Below, one piece after another: positions 1 to 9,151 of a stretch of DNA of 64,000 bases; position 1 is the stretch's first letter, and every line of letters starts with the position of its first letter. The DNA is from RGIG3040 sp964410675 (GTDB taxonomy: Bacteria > Bacillota > Clostridia > Lachnospirales > Lachnospiraceae). Below the pieces are notes generated by a model. It saw nothing but the letters and a program-made list of their open reading frames with translations, did not search any database and was not told the origin of the DNA. The stretch spans positions 26,888-90,887 of the forward strand of contig CAYPIB010000001.1 in the NCBI GenBank assembly GCA_964410675.1, written 5' to 3'. A program made the translations under genes and the position numbers.

Positions 1-1945
1 GACTTTTTCTTTCTGTCTCTTCTCCTGTAACATCGGTAGAATCAATTGGCTGTACATTTATTTGTGGTGTTGTATCATAAGTCTGTCCATTTGCACCCTC
101 GATATTAGTTTGTGTCGACCAGTTGCCATGACTGCCTCCGTACCCCGGTGTCGCCTCCATAACAATCCAGCCAAACCCGTTTAGATATACCTCTGTCCAC
201 GAATGTGCATTGCTGCCTAAAACTGCATAGTTCCCTTTACTGTCCGGTTTTATTAAAAAGCCTTCTACATATCGGGAAGGAATCCCAATACAGCGGCTCA
301 TGACTGCCATGGCGGAAGCGAAATATGTACAATACCCTTTCTGTCCATCAAATAAAAAATAATCCACAAAATCCTTATCCTTTGGTACACCACCTGGGTT
401 TAGTGTATAAGGATACTGCCGCAAATATGCTTGAATCGCAAGCAGCTTATCATAATCGTTTTGGCAGTCCTTTGTTACTTGGGCCGCAAGCTCATAAATC
501 CGCTTAGGTAAATTTTCCGGCAAATCCAAGTACTGTTTTTCAATATTTTCTTGCCTGTTTTTTATTTTATCAGCAAATTCGGTAGAGAAATATTTTTTCT
601 GGATATGTGATGTTTGAAAGTATTGCTTAAATAATGTTTCAATCTCATTCGCTTCCCATACATCAGGATTTAACGTTTTATCATTTACTTCCTCTCGGTC
701 TTCAGACCGTAAATATTCCTGTAATGCCGGATGATTTATATTCCACTCTAAAAAGTTAACATCATATTCAGTATTTCTTTTTATAGATTTTTTAAATAAA
801 TAATTTCCATTAGAAAACTCATGTTCCCCATCTGTCGCTTTTAATCTTATATAACGGCTGTTTACCGGATAAAATATTGTTTTTGTTCTGAATCCGTCAA
901 AAGTAACGGTTAAATTCAGACTGCTGCATAAATCGATGTTTTCTACTGCTTTACATTCACTCAAATACAAATAATAGATCCGTTCCATTAAATCCATGCT
1001 ATAATCACTATCTTTCACAAAATCCTCATCACTATATATCCACTTTCTTCCTGAATATAAATCCTTTACAGCTCCTCTTATATAAACCGGTTCTTTATTT
1101 TTTTTACTTTGCTTAATAAAGAACATAGTTTCGTCAACATCTCCCCCCAGTCCGCCATCACCTTCTTCAAAGCCAAGGCTTTTTAAAGAGTATAAATCAT
1201 CCTCACCATTATGCTGTATCCAATAGGAAAACTCCTCAAAAAAGCTATAAACTTCCGCCGCTGCAGCTTTTACACCCTTCCATTCTATCGGTTCCTTTGA
1301 AGCTGGAAATACGGCAGCAATCAATGCAAATATAACAACAATTGGAACTAATAGTATTGCCGCATTACGATACTCTTCCCCCTTATTTTGATTACAATAA
1401 TGATGTGACAGTTCTGTCATAACCGAACCAAAATATAATAAGAAAATACCTGCGGTTAATTTGGGAACAGTTATTTCTAAAAAAACAGTTCTTATTAAAA
1501 TAAAGCCAAAAAACAAAACCGTAAAAGCTCTTGTTTTCATATTTAAGCTTAATAAATAAAACCCAATACTTGCAATCAGACAAAGCACTGCAATTACAAG
1601 CAAGCAATAGAAAGAGTTTATTTCTTCAATTTTATTTAAATAGTCTAAAAACCATTGGTACACTTTGTTTATTTGATTGCTATACGAAAAACCTTTCAGC
1701 TTGCCTATCATAAAAAATACCGCCGTCACTATAACAATCATAACGAACATAAAAGATTTGTTTTTAGAAGTTTGAAACAATAAAATTCCTGATGTAAAAA
1801 TAATACACAAAAATAATATAATGAACAGATTAATTTCCAGCTTAAAATACGTATTACACGCATACACAAAGCCTGCCGATGCCAAAACACTAAGGAAACC
1901 ATGATACAATTGTCTCAATTTTTTACTTTCTAACCACTGAATCAT
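1..1945 (-). CDS. Transglutaminase-like membrane protein (TgpA type), 3' end cut by window
   Basis: The first 648 codons are visible and the C-terminus lies beyond base 1. The N-terminal 200 or so residues are a series of hydrophobic segments. A soluble part follows, with a transglutaminase core near residues 500-600: the Cys in GQKGYCTYFASAMA, the His in GSNAHSWTEVY and the acidic residue in VMEATPGYG. Known TgpA-type proteins carry a periplasmic/extracellular transglutaminase domain between membrane segments and often a C-terminal DUF4129, which would be off the window. The ATG at 1943-1945 has AGGAG seven bases upstream and lies 9 bases after the DUF58 gene, so it is the last visible gene of the MoxR/DUF58/transglutaminase operon. 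The substrate is unknown. Confidence 0.88.
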   Translation of the reverse strand, partial: MIQWLESKKLRQLYHGFLSVLASAGFVYACNTYFKLEINLFIILFLCIIFTSGILLFQTSKNKSFMFVMIVIVTAVFFMIGKLKGFSYSNQINKVYQWFLDYLNKIEEINSFYCLLVIAVLCLIASIGFYLLSLNMKTRAFTVLFFGFILIRTVFLEITVPKLTAGIFLLYFGSVMTELSHHYCNQNKGEEYRNAAILLVPIVVIFALIAAVFPASKEPIEWKGVKAAAAEVYSFFEEFSYWIQHNGEDDLYSLKSLGFEEGDGGLGGDVDETMFFIKQSKKNKEPVYIRGAVKDLYSGRKWIYSDEDFVKDSDYSMDLMERIYYLYLSECKAVENIDLCSSLNLTVTFDGFRTKTIFYPVNSRYIRLKATDGEHEFSNGNYLFKKSIKRNTEYDVNFLEWNINHPALQEYLRSEDREEVNDKTLNPDVWEANEIETLFKQYFQTSHIQKKYFSTEFADKIKNRQENIEKQYLDLPENLPKRIYELAAQVTKDCQNDYDKLLAIQAYLRQYPYTLNPGGVPKDKDFVDYFLFDGQKGYCTYFASAMAVMSRCIGIPSRYVEGFLIKPDSKGNYAVLGSNAHSWTEVYLNGFGWIVMEATPGYGGSHGNWSTQTNIEGANGQTYDTTPQINVQPIDSTDVTGEETERKS

Positions 1946-1954
1946 AATCTTCTC

Positions 1955-3139
1955 CTAACTATGCGCCGTTAAACGCTCCTTTACTTCTTCGTCCATTGCA
2001 ATTTCTAAAATACGAATTTCTGTTTTTTTAATCAGTCTTAAAATATCTTCATTTCTTTCTTCCATCAAATAATAGACATAAATAATTGCAACATCCTGCC
2101 CCATATCTTTTAGATGGGCAAGGCTTTGATATAATTGACTCGTTAAACTATGGGTAATGACAAGGATTGAATTATCTGTATACATACCTTTTTTACTGTC
2201 AAGCAATTCTCCTGCTGATACATCGGCACGAAAGTTAAGAGAAAAAGTACTTTCATAAAATCTTTGAAACTCCCTCAAATTCGAAATTTTCTCAGATATC
2301 GTTTGGGCCTGCATATAATTCAAGCTGCATGTCATGCCCTTAACACAATAAAAGTTCACTATTGCAATCATAATTTCAAGTATTTTATCTTCTACAATAA
2401 TTTTTTGACTTTCGCTTCCAAGGACTGGAGTAAATTCAGTATATATCTGAACCTCCGGCTCCGGAATCTGGATATATTTTCTTGTCATCCACTCATTTCT
2501 CTTTGCTGAAGCTTTCCAATGAATCCTTTTTATACTATCGCCCCTGACATAATTTCTGACTTCCATATCAGGCTCATCATCACCACTCTTAGGAAAGAAG
2601 TGGATTTTATAATCGGAATCCGGAAACATGAGCGGAAACGTATCTATTTCTATAATTCTTGGCAAAACCTGAATTGATAACTTCTCTTTAATTTTATAAG
2701 TCGTGCGAAATAAATATAAAAAATCAATAATTTCCACGGATTTTACACCAACATTATATTCTCCTCTATAATCACATGAAATTCTTGTTTTTACATCTAT
2801 CTTCTGTTTTGGAAATAAGCAATATTCTTTCTTTTCATCGAGTTGGAATATTTTAGAATGATCATGAAAAAAATTAACTTTTATACTTTCAAATAATATA
2901 AATCCTTCATTCGCTAAATGAAAACCATATTCTGTCGTTTCACCTTTTACAATCTTTTTATTTTGCGTATATTGATACACTTTAAATGTTAAAAAAACAA
3001 AATTAGAATAACATAATGCCAATACCGGAATACATAAAGAAAAGTAAAAAAGTGCATATGAAATAGTGCCACCATAATTGCTGACTAAGATTCCACTCGC
3101 TATGATAAAGGCTGCTGCAAGTACCCTGTTTTTCCACAT
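1955..3139 (-). CDS. DUF58 domain protein
   Basis: A 394-residue protein with two hydrophobic segments at the N-terminus (about residues 5-55), then a beta-rich region, then the DUF58 signature around residues 195-225 (RNYVRGDSIKRIHWKASAKR). The rest resembles a von Willebrand-like fold. DUF58 proteins are almost always encoded with a MoxR ATPase and a transglutaminase-like protein. That is the case here: the MoxR gene ends 15 bases upstream and the transglutaminase gene starts 9 bases downstream. Their joint role is thought to be maturation of, or stress response at, the cell envelope. Start chosen at ATG 3139. The function remains unproven in any close relative I can name. Confidence 0.88.
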   Translation of the reverse strand: MWKNRVLAAAFIIASGILVSNYGGTISYALFYFSLCIPVLALCYSNFVFLTFKVYQYTQNKKIVKGETTEYGFHLANEGFILFESIKVNFFHDHSKIFQLDEKKEYCLFPKQKIDVKTRISCDYRGEYNVGVKSVEIIDFLYLFRTTYKIKEKLSIQVLPRIIEIDTFPLMFPDSDYKIHFFPKSGDDEPDMEVRNYVRGDSIKRIHWKASAKRNEWMTRKYIQIPEPEVQIYTEFTPVLGSESQKIIVEDKILEIMIAIVNFYCVKGMTCSLNYMQAQTISEKISNLREFQRFYESTFSLNFRADVSAGELLDSKKGMYTDNSILVITHSLTSQLYQSLAHLKDMGQDVAIIYVYYLMEERNEDILRLIKKTEIRILEIAMDEEVKERLTAHS

Positions 3140-3154
3140 AATTAAATCCTCACT

Positions 3155-4084
3155 TTAAAAAACAGGAGTCTTTATCTTGTTTAAGATACCCGTTAAAATT
3201 CCTTCTACCGTTTGTTTGTTTAATAGTGCTTCGGAAGATATCATTAATCTGTGCGTTAGTATTGGCTTGACAACAAGTAAGATGTCCTCCGGTATGACAA
3301 AATCTCTTCCGCTCATATATGCTGCCGCCTGAGCCCCCCGAGTCAGACAAAGCATTGCTCTGGGACTTGCACCAAGAACCAAGTCAGAACTTTCTCTTGT
3401 CCTTTTGATAATCGTAACAATATATTGAATTAAATCTTTATGTACTTGTATTTGGGAAACTTCCTCCTGCATTTTTAGAACTTCTTCCTCTGTAACAACC
3501 GGTAGAATTTCTTTCCACTTAGCCGAGGATAAAAAGCGGTGTATCATCTCCTTTTCTTCCTCTTCTTTTGGATATCCAATCGAAAGTCTCATAAAAAAAC
3601 GATCCATCTGCGCTTCCGGCAATCGATATGTTCCCATATATTCTATTGGGTTCTGAGTTGCAATAATCATAAACGGCTTAGGAATTTCATGCGTCTTTCC
3701 GTCTACGGTAACCTGTCCTTCTTCCATTGCCTCTAATAAGCTTGCCTGAGTCTTTGGAGATGTTCTGTTAATCTCATCTGCAAGCACTATATTATTCATG
3801 ACCGCACCCTTTATAAATTCAAATTTTCCCGTATGCATATTATAAATAGAAGTTCCTGTAATATCACTCGGAAGCGTATCCGGTGTAAACTGAATTCTAT
3901 TGAAGCTGCATCCGACAGTATTCGCAAGTGCCACGGCAAGTGTAGTTTTTCCAACTCCCGGTACGTCCTCTAATAAAACATGACCCTTTGCAAGCAGTGA
4001 AATTAATACCCTGTTAATTACGTCTGGCTTTCCAACCAAAACCTTTTCCATATTCCGCTTCATTTTGTCAATATTATTTCTCAT
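3155..4084 (-). CDS. MoxR family AAA+ ATPase
   Basis: A 309-residue AAA+ ATPase. Walker A is in LLEDVPGVGKTTLA, Walker B/sensor in VLADEINRTSPKTQASLLEA, and the MoxR-type EAMEEGQVT and LPEAQMDRFFMR motifs follow. MoxR ATPases act as chaperone-like partners of DUF58 and von Willebrand proteins encoded next to them, which fits the operon. A longer frame begins at a TTG at 4117. I chose the ATG at 4084 (MRNNIDKMKR) because it starts where family members start and has AAGGG about ten bases upstream. First gene of the operon that continues to base 1. Confidence 0.9.
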   Translation of the reverse strand: MRNNIDKMKRNMEKVLVGKPDVINRVLISLLAKGHVLLEDVPGVGKTTLAVALANTVGCSFNRIQFTPDTLPSDITGTSIYNMHTGKFEFIKGAVMNNIVLADEINRTSPKTQASLLEAMEEGQVTVDGKTHEIPKPFMIIATQNPIEYMGTYRLPEAQMDRFFMRLSIGYPKEEEEKEMIHRFLSSAKWKEILPVVTEEEVLKMQEEVSQIQVHKDLIQYIVTIIKRTRESSDLVLGASPRAMLCLTRGAQAAAYMSGRDFVIPEDILLVVKPILTHRLMISSEALLNKQTVEGILTGILNKIKTPVF

Positions 4085-4244
4085 CTCCCATATTTCCCTT
4101 CTCTTTTTTACAAGCAATTAGTTTATTATAGCATAAATGCGTACATAGAAAAATAAATCTTTGTTACTTTTTATTGTTTTACCGCACCAAATTAAGTATA
4201 ATAAATTTAACTATTTACCAAATCAAAATAGAATGAGGATACCT

Positions 4245-5144
4245 ATGAAAATTAACCGACTGTTTGAAATTGTATATATTCTGCTTCATAAAAAAACAAT
4301 GACTGCCAAGGAGCTTGCCGAGCGATTTGAAGTTTCCACGCGAACCATATATCGTGATATTGAGACTTTGTCCATGGCCGGTATACCTGTCTATATGTCC
4401 GCAGGCAAAGGCGGCGGAATATCCATTATGGATGATTTTGTATTAAATAAGGCTCTTCTGACCGATTCGGAAAAATCAGATATCCTCTCTTCCCTGCGGG
4501 CTGTAAATGCCATTAATTTTAATGAGACCAATTCTGCCGTTAAAAAATTAAGCAATCTATTTGGGGATGGAAATACTGATTGGATAGAGGTTGATTTTTC
4601 TAATTGGTACAATTCTGAGAAGGAAGCAGAAACTTTTAATATATTAAGATCAGCCATACTTTCCAAGAAAATAGTAACCTTTACATATGCAAGCCAAAAA
4701 GGCGAAAGAACAAAAAGAAAGGTTGAACCACTGAGACTTTGTTTTAAAGGAATGTCTCGTTATTTGTATGCCTTTTGTCATATGCGTCAGGATTATCGCT
4801 TTTTTAAATTAAGCCGTATCAAAGACCTTGCCATTACAACCGAAGAGGTTGAGCGCAAAGTTTTGGGCCCGATTTTTCAAAATAACAGGGCCTTTGAAAA
4901 AGAAGAATATGTCAATCTAAAATTAAAACTTTCATCCGAAATAGCCTTTCGGGTATATGATGAATTTGATTCCTACACTCTTGATGAGGATGGCAGCTTT
5001 ATCGTTGAAACTATATATCCAAAGGGTGAATGGATTTTTTCGTATATAGCATCATTTGGACATCATTGTCAAGTGCTGGAGCCTGTCGAAATCAGTGAAT
5101 ATGTACAGAAAGAATTGTTGAAAATATTACGTAATTATTATTAA
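4245..5144 (+). CDS. YafY-type HTH transcriptional regulator with WYL domain
   Basis: A 299-residue regulator. Residues 1-60 form a DeoR/HTH_11 winged helix (TAKELAERFEVSTRTIYRDIETL). Residues about 130-220 form a WYL domain (RKVEPLRLCFKGMSRYLYAFC), followed by a WCX-like C-terminal extension. WYL domains sense small ligands or nucleic acids. The start is ATG 4245, which has GAGG seven bases upstream, not the longer frame from 4161. The GyrI-like gene 67 bases downstream on the same strand is the usual companion of this regulator type, so the pair probably forms a ligand-response module. Confidence 0.88.
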   Translation: MKINRLFEIVYILLHKKTMTAKELAERFEVSTRTIYRDIETLSMAGIPVYMSAGKGGGISIMDDFVLNKALLTDSEKSDILSSLRAVNAINFNETNSAVKKLSNLFGDGNTDWIEVDFSNWYNSEKEAETFNILRSAILSKKIVTFTYASQKGERTKRKVEPLRLCFKGMSRYLYAFCHMRQDYRFFKLSRIKDLAITTEEVERKVLGPIFQNNRAFEKEEYVNLKLKLSSEIAFRVYDEFDSYTLDEDGSFIVETIYPKGEWIFSYIASFGHHCQVLEPVEISEYVQKELLKILRNYY

Positions 5145-5211
5145 TATGACATACTGTTGGCATATTACATGACTTATAATAGCGATATCAAATATATGGA
5201 GGTATCTTATT

Positions 5212-5652
5212 ATGAATTATGAAATTGTGAATCTTGAAGAGAAAATTGTTGTCGGGCTAAGTGCAGGTACAAGTAATTCAGATCCTAGGATGGGTGAAAA
5301 AATCACGAAACTTTGGACCGAATTATGCTATGACGGTGTTAAAAATCAAATTAAAAACAAAGTAAACGATTTTGTCATTGGACTTTATTCCGATTACAGC
5401 GGAGATTCCTATATGGTAACTGCCGGAGCTGAAGTGTCGGAATCAGCAAATAGTGATATGACAACAAAAATAATTCCTGCCGGAAAATATGCCAAATTTT
5501 CTTTCCGTGGACATATGCAAAAAGCTGTGGCAGAAGCATGGCAGGCTATTTGGAAAATGGACCTAGACAGAAGCTATACCGGTGATTTTGAGGAATATTT
5601 AGACAACAACTGGGAAAACGGAGATATTTGCATTTATATTGCCTTAAAGTAA
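5212..5652 (+). CDS. GyrI-like small-molecule-binding protein (AraC effector-binding type)
   Basis: A 146-residue soluble protein. The opening YEIVNLEEKIVVGLSAGTSN and the section TKIIPAGKYAKFSFRGHM match the GyrI-like/effector-binding fold, which forms a hydrophobic cup for small ligands. Free-standing members are commonly encoded beside WYL or AraC regulators, as here. ATG 5212 follows GGAGG by about eight bases. There is no DNA-binding domain, so it probably acts as a ligand-binding accessory or a drug-sequestering protein. The ligand cannot be inferred. Confidence 0.82.
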   Translation: MNYEIVNLEEKIVVGLSAGTSNSDPRMGEKITKLWTELCYDGVKNQIKNKVNDFVIGLYSDYSGDSYMVTAGAEVSESANSDMTTKIIPAGKYAKFSFRGHMQKAVAEAWQAIWKMDLDRSYTGDFEEYLDNNWENGDICIYIALK

Positions 5653-5737
5653 TAACATCAGCATATATTACTACTTTTAGAAACATTATAAAGAGCAAGC
5701 ATATTATATAAGCATAAATACTATTAAGAGGTTAATT

Positions 5738-6337
5738 ATGATTAATAATATTGCTGATGGCAGAGGAACAATATCACAAAGCGGCAATATCATGCGCGTC
5801 AATAATGCTCTTGTAGAAGAAGTGTCTTCTACAAGTCGAAATACTGGTTTTTTGCTGATTTCTCATGCAGTCCCCAGACAAAACGGCATGGTTTCCATTG
5901 AGCTTCTCAGACTAAATATAGGTAGAAATACTGTTATTACAAATACACTGGGTATGCCGATGTGTCTATGTGACATCCGCGAGGGGATGTGGATTGATAG
6001 TGTATTTTCACCAATTATGACAAGAAGCAATCCGCCGCAATCCAATGCTTTTTTAATTGCGGCAAGAAGACAAGTACAGCCCCCGTCAAATGTTACAACC
6101 GACAGAGTCGCTATGGTTGATTTCAATAATGGTTATCTATATACCGGAAATGCACATAATATAAACCGGCAAACGAAATTTGTTATCACGAATACTACTG
6201 TTATTCTTAATCGGAATGGAATTCCAATCAGTCTTCGTTTTATTCACCCCGGACAAATGGTAAGGATAACTCATGCTAACTTCCAAACAGCGAGTATTCC
6301 ACCACAGACAACTGCCTTTTTGGTGCAGCAGCTCTAA
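5738..6337 (+). CDS. Hypothetical protein with an internal duplication
   Basis: A 199-residue protein with no membrane segment or signal peptide that I do not recognise. Two halves are related. Residues about 58-111 (GRNTVITNTLGMPMCL...NPPQSNAFLIAAR) and 142-199 (RQTKFVITNTTVILNRNGI...IPPQTTAFLVQQL) share the order VITNT, a short GMP/GIP turn, a basic/acidic stretch, then PPQ-x-AFL. This suggests a tandem beta-domain. ATG 5738 is preceded by AGAGG. It ends in a strong inverted repeat shared with the convergent esterase gene. It may be a surface or spore-associated beta-sandwich, but nothing in the sequence proves it. Confidence 0.75.
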   Translation: MINNIADGRGTISQSGNIMRVNNALVEEVSSTSRNTGFLLISHAVPRQNGMVSIELLRLNIGRNTVITNTLGMPMCLCDIREGMWIDSVFSPIMTRSNPPQSNAFLIAARRQVQPPSNVTTDRVAMVDFNNGYLYTGNAHNINRQTKFVITNTTVILNRNGIPISLRFIHPGQMVRITHANFQTASIPPQTTAFLVQQL

Positions 6338-6372
6338 ATTCATTTTATTTGTAATTTATACAATCAGAAACT

Positions 6373-6429
6373 AAGCCGCTGACAAGAATTGATTTACTTC
6401 ATATCAAAATCCAATTCTTATCGCGGCTT
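6373..6429. terminator. Bidirectional hairpin between convergent genes
   Basis: Two nested inverted repeats: AAGCCGC (6373-6379) pairs with GCGGCTT (6423-6429), and AAGAATTG (6384-6391) pairs with CAATTCTT (6412-6419). T-rich sequence follows on the plus strand and a run of A precedes it. It sits between the stop of the duplicated hypothetical and the stop of the esterase gene, so it likely ends transcription in both directions. Confidence 0.7.
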
Positions 6430-6432
6430 TAT

Positions 6433-7395
6433 TTAAATTTCTTTTTCATTCTTTTTCTTAATCCACTCCGTCGACACATCCATGGCGGCTCTGCATGCTC
6501 TTGTCTGATCAAGTGAATTGAGCATAACAAAATCATGAATAATAGCCTGAAAACGAAGTGCTGTAACCGGAATACAGGCAAGACGCAGCTTTTCGGCAAA
6601 TGCTTCGCCTTCATCTCTTAGTACATCTGCCTCACCATTCAAAACCATCGCCTCCGGAAGATTTTGAAGCTGCTCGATACCGGCGCGCAGCGGAGAAGCT
6701 GTAATTTGGCATCTATCCCTATTTGAAGTTGTATATTGATTCCAAAACCAAATCATTCCATCACGATATAAATAATAATCTGATGCAAATTTACAATAGG
6801 ACTCAGTATTAAAGCACGCATTTGTCACTGGGTAATATAGCAGCTGCTTATGAATCTTTGGTCCATTTCTATATTTGGAGAGTAGTGCCATTGCAATTGT
6901 CATGTTTCCACCTACACTGTCTCCCGCTACTGTCAGCGTTCTGCAATTCATCTTTTTGCCCATGTGCAGCAATATTTCCTCCAACTTGCAAAGCACACTA
7001 TAACACTGCTCTATTGCAGCCGGATACCGTGCTTCCGGAGAACGACTGTATTCCGGAAATACAACAATACAACCTGTTCTTGCCGCTAACTCTCTGACTA
7101 GCTTTTCATGCGTGTGAAAGCTTCCAAACACCCAGCCTGCACCATGAATATAAAAAATCACATTTTCTGTACATCTGCCCTCCGGCTTTACTACATAAAG
7201 GGGAATTTTTCCCCAGTCTCCAGTCTGAAACATCATCGTATCTATTTGAGCCGGATATTTAAATACAGGAGAATCCTGTGCCCTTTCCAGTATCTCACGC
7301 CCTTCTTCCGGCGGCAGCTGATATATCCGTGGTGGAATTGCACTTTGATTACAAACTTCTACTGCTTCCGGCTCTAATATTACCCTTCGCCTCAT
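6433..7395 (-). CDS. Alpha/beta hydrolase, hormone-sensitive-lipase type esterase
   Basis: A 320-residue cytoplasmic esterase. The oxyanion-hole motif HGAGWVFG (around residue 105), the nucleophile serine in GDSVGGN, the acid in NGEADVLRDEGEAF and the histidine in IIHDFVMLN give a complete catalytic set in the order of the HSL (GDSAG) family. There is no signal peptide. ATG 7395 has TGAGG eight bases upstream. It stands alone between the convergent hypothetical and the CPBP gene. The substrate is probably a short-chain acyl ester; an acetyl ester of a sugar is possible but not shown. Confidence 0.87.
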   Translation of the reverse strand: MRRRVILEPEAVEVCNQSAIPPRIYQLPPEEGREILERAQDSPVFKYPAQIDTMMFQTGDWGKIPLYVVKPEGRCTENVIFYIHGAGWVFGSFHTHEKLVRELAARTGCIVVFPEYSRSPEARYPAAIEQCYSVLCKLEEILLHMGKKMNCRTLTVAGDSVGGNMTIAMALLSKYRNGPKIHKQLLYYPVTNACFNTESYCKFASDYYLYRDGMIWFWNQYTTSNRDRCQITASPLRAGIEQLQNLPEAMVLNGEADVLRDEGEAFAEKLRLACIPVTALRFQAIIHDFVMLNSLDQTRACRAAMDVSTEWIKKKNEKEI

Positions 7396-7450
7396 AAATA
7401 AACCTCAATAATTTTCTATTATTTATACAATATATTGACTATAGGTCCAA

Positions 7451-8062
7451 TTATATGATAGAAAATATTGAAACGACTGCCGAAAACATATTTGCTATGC
7501 CATGTATGGTCCAACTGGGTAAAATTGACCCATTGGCTTTTTGCTCGTTCGCATATCCGATACACCACCCTATTGCTCCTGTAAATACAAGGACAAGAAA
7601 TGCTTTGAAAGTACCCACAAGTGAAATAAACATAACCCCGTGCAACAGACCAAACAAAAGACTTTGTATGATATTAGCCGCACTAAAACCAAACTTGTTT
7701 GATAAACGCTTCAGCAGAAAACCTCTGAATAAGATTTCTTCTGAAAGTGCCGTATTAAAAAAAGCATAAACAAAAGCAGCCGGTAACGCTCGAACTCCCA
7801 TTCCTGAAAACTCTGACGTTGCTGTTTCCACACCTTTTAACATTGAAAGTATGAATACCGAAACACCCATAAAACCAGCTACAACAATAATTACAAAATA
7901 CCATATCTTTTTATCCCATTTCCCAAACTTTTTTAACCCTATCCACTGAAAAAAGGATATGCTTCTTCGTGCCATAAAAAACCACCATATAAAAGGAACA
8001 ATAGAGAAAATTATAATTTGAATGGCACCACTAAGTAACTTATTGACAAATAAACTTAACAT
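7451..8062 (-). CDS. CPBP family intramembrane metalloprotease
   Basis: A 203-residue multi-pass membrane protein with the CPBP (Abi/CAAX) motifs: EEILFRGFLLKR near residue 113, then LLFGLLHGVMF and, further on, WTIHGIANMF, supplying the Glu and His metal ligands. The family cleaves membrane proteins or prenylated peptides and in Firmicutes is often tied to bacteriocin immunity. ATG 8062 follows AAAGGA. The gene lies 67 bases behind a small membrane-protein gene and an XRE regulator on the same strand, so it may be regulated with them. A dispersed repeat (8101-8138) sits in the gap between them. Confidence 0.85.
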   Translation of the reverse strand: MLSLFVNKLLSGAIQIIIFSIVPFIWWFFMARRSISFFQWIGLKKFGKWDKKIWYFVIIVVAGFMGVSVFILSMLKGVETATSEFSGMGVRALPAAFVYAFFNTALSEEILFRGFLLKRLSNKFGFSAANIIQSLLFGLLHGVMFISLVGTFKAFLVLVFTGAIGWCIGYANEQKANGSILPSWTIHGIANMFSAVVSIFSII

Positions 8063-8100
8063 AATATTTTTCCTTTCAAATACTCAAGAACTAGATGCAT

Positions 8101-8138
8101 GCCACCCAGAAATGAGTTTTCCAATAAATCTATTCAAG
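8101..8138. repeat. Dispersed short repeat, copy A
   Basis: The block GCCACCCAGAAATGAGTTTT plus its 18-base continuation is repeated with about five differences at 31964-32000, where it forms one arm of a palindrome. Here only one arm is present, and its outer part supplies the stop codon of the neighbouring small membrane-protein gene. See copy B. Confidence 0.6.
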
Positions 8139-8450
8139 AATAAGTGTTGCAAAAAGAGCGATTGCCCCAAGTGCCATAAATATCAGTGAAACCCCTGCCC
8201 GCTTTTTACGGGATGCCATTTGGGCTAGTTCTTCTTCGTTTATTGTAATTGGATATTTTCTCCTGCCAATGAGATATAATATGAGTCCTCCGCTGCTGTT
8301 ATTTCCGCTTAGTGAAAACAGACCCCATAATTTTGGATGCTTTAGTCCTCTGCACTTAGCATCAAGCTCTGTTAATTTATAAATTTGATATGCTAGTGTA
8401 ATCATCCCTAATAACATAATAAATACTATTATAATAAAATACCACTTCAT
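8130..8450 (-). CDS. Small membrane protein of unknown function
   Basis: A 106-residue protein with a membrane segment at residues 3-22, a central basic loop with a Gly/Ser-rich stretch (LSGNNSSGG) and a C-terminal membrane segment (about 85-105). I do not recognise the family. ATG 8450 has AGGAGG seven bases upstream and lies 11 bases after the XRE regulator gene, so the two are almost surely one transcript. Such XRE-plus-membrane-protein pairs are common in Firmicutes and are often self-regulating. The stop codon lies inside a dispersed repeat, so the C-terminus may have been changed by it. Confidence 0.75.
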   Translation of the reverse strand: MKWYFIIIVFIMLLGMITLAYQIYKLTELDAKCRGLKHPKLWGLFSLSGNNSSGGLILYLIGRRKYPITINEEELAQMASRKKRAGVSLIFMALGAIALFATLILE

Positions 8451-8461
8451 AATATATCCTC

Positions 8462-8869
8462 CTAAATTTTGCGTATTATCTGATAGAATAGTAAGGTTGT
8501 GCTAATCACTCCGATTGTAACACTACCTATCATTAAATAATGATTGCCAGCTATTAAGCCGTTGAAAAAAATGAAAAGAATTAATAGCATTACATTCAAG
8601 GCAATCGCTGATAAGAGTTTTTTATTGCTGCTTACAATATTGGTGCTTTCATCCAAATGTTTTATCATCTCATTATCTCCTTTCAACAGTTTATCCAAGC
8701 TAATATGATAGAGTTCACTTAACTTTATCACGTTGACTATATCCGGAAAAGATTTCTCATTTTCCCAATTTGAAATCGTCTGTCTTGATACTTGTATTTC
8801 TTCTGAAACCTGCTCTTGGGTTAATCCCACATTTGCTCTTGCTGCTTTAAGCTTTTTCCCAATTTCCAT
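8462..8869 (-). CDS. XRE family transcriptional regulator with C-terminal membrane segments
   Basis: A 135-residue protein. Residues 1-65 are a clear helix-turn-helix (LTQEQVSEEIQVSRQTISNWE). Residues about 85-130 are two membrane segments, so the regulator is probably tethered to the membrane. The longer frame starts at 8890, but the ATG at 8869 has a perfect AAGGAGG seven bases upstream, so I used it. It leads a short operon with the small membrane protein and perhaps the CPBP protease. The signal and targets are unknown. Confidence 0.85.
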   Translation of the reverse strand: MEIGKKLKAARANVGLTQEQVSEEIQVSRQTISNWENEKSFPDIVNVIKLSELYHISLDKLLKGDNEMIKHLDESTNIVSSNKKLLSAIALNVMLLILFIFFNGLIAGNHYLMIGSVTIGVISTTLLFYQIIRKI

Positions 8870-9075
8870 TTTGTTCCTCCTTGATTCCATCCTGCCATAG
8901 GTAGATATTTAAGTCTATCAAACTTCTTTTACAATACGCATTTTTACGTGTCAAAATTCTTTTGCAATACAATATTATTCTAGCAATTTGCTTATTTTTA
9001 CAAGTATAGCAAAAGAAACACCTCATATCAATTTTTAGTTCCTGGGGCACACTGACGAGAAAAAAATGAAAATCA

Positions 9076-9107
9076 GAGAGTCCCGGACTTTACAGCCCGG
9101 AACTCTC
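9076..9107 (-). terminator. Rho-independent terminator of the pentose operon
   Basis: GAGAGTCCCGG (9076-9086) pairs with CCGGAACTCTC (9097-9107) with one mismatch, giving an 11-base stem and a 10-base loop. On the minus strand a T-rich run follows. It lies 45 bases after the stop of the xylulokinase gene, the last gene of that operon. Confidence 0.75.
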
Positions 9108-9151
9108 CTCACCCATTAGCACACTAATATATAGAGAATCTCTATACCAAT

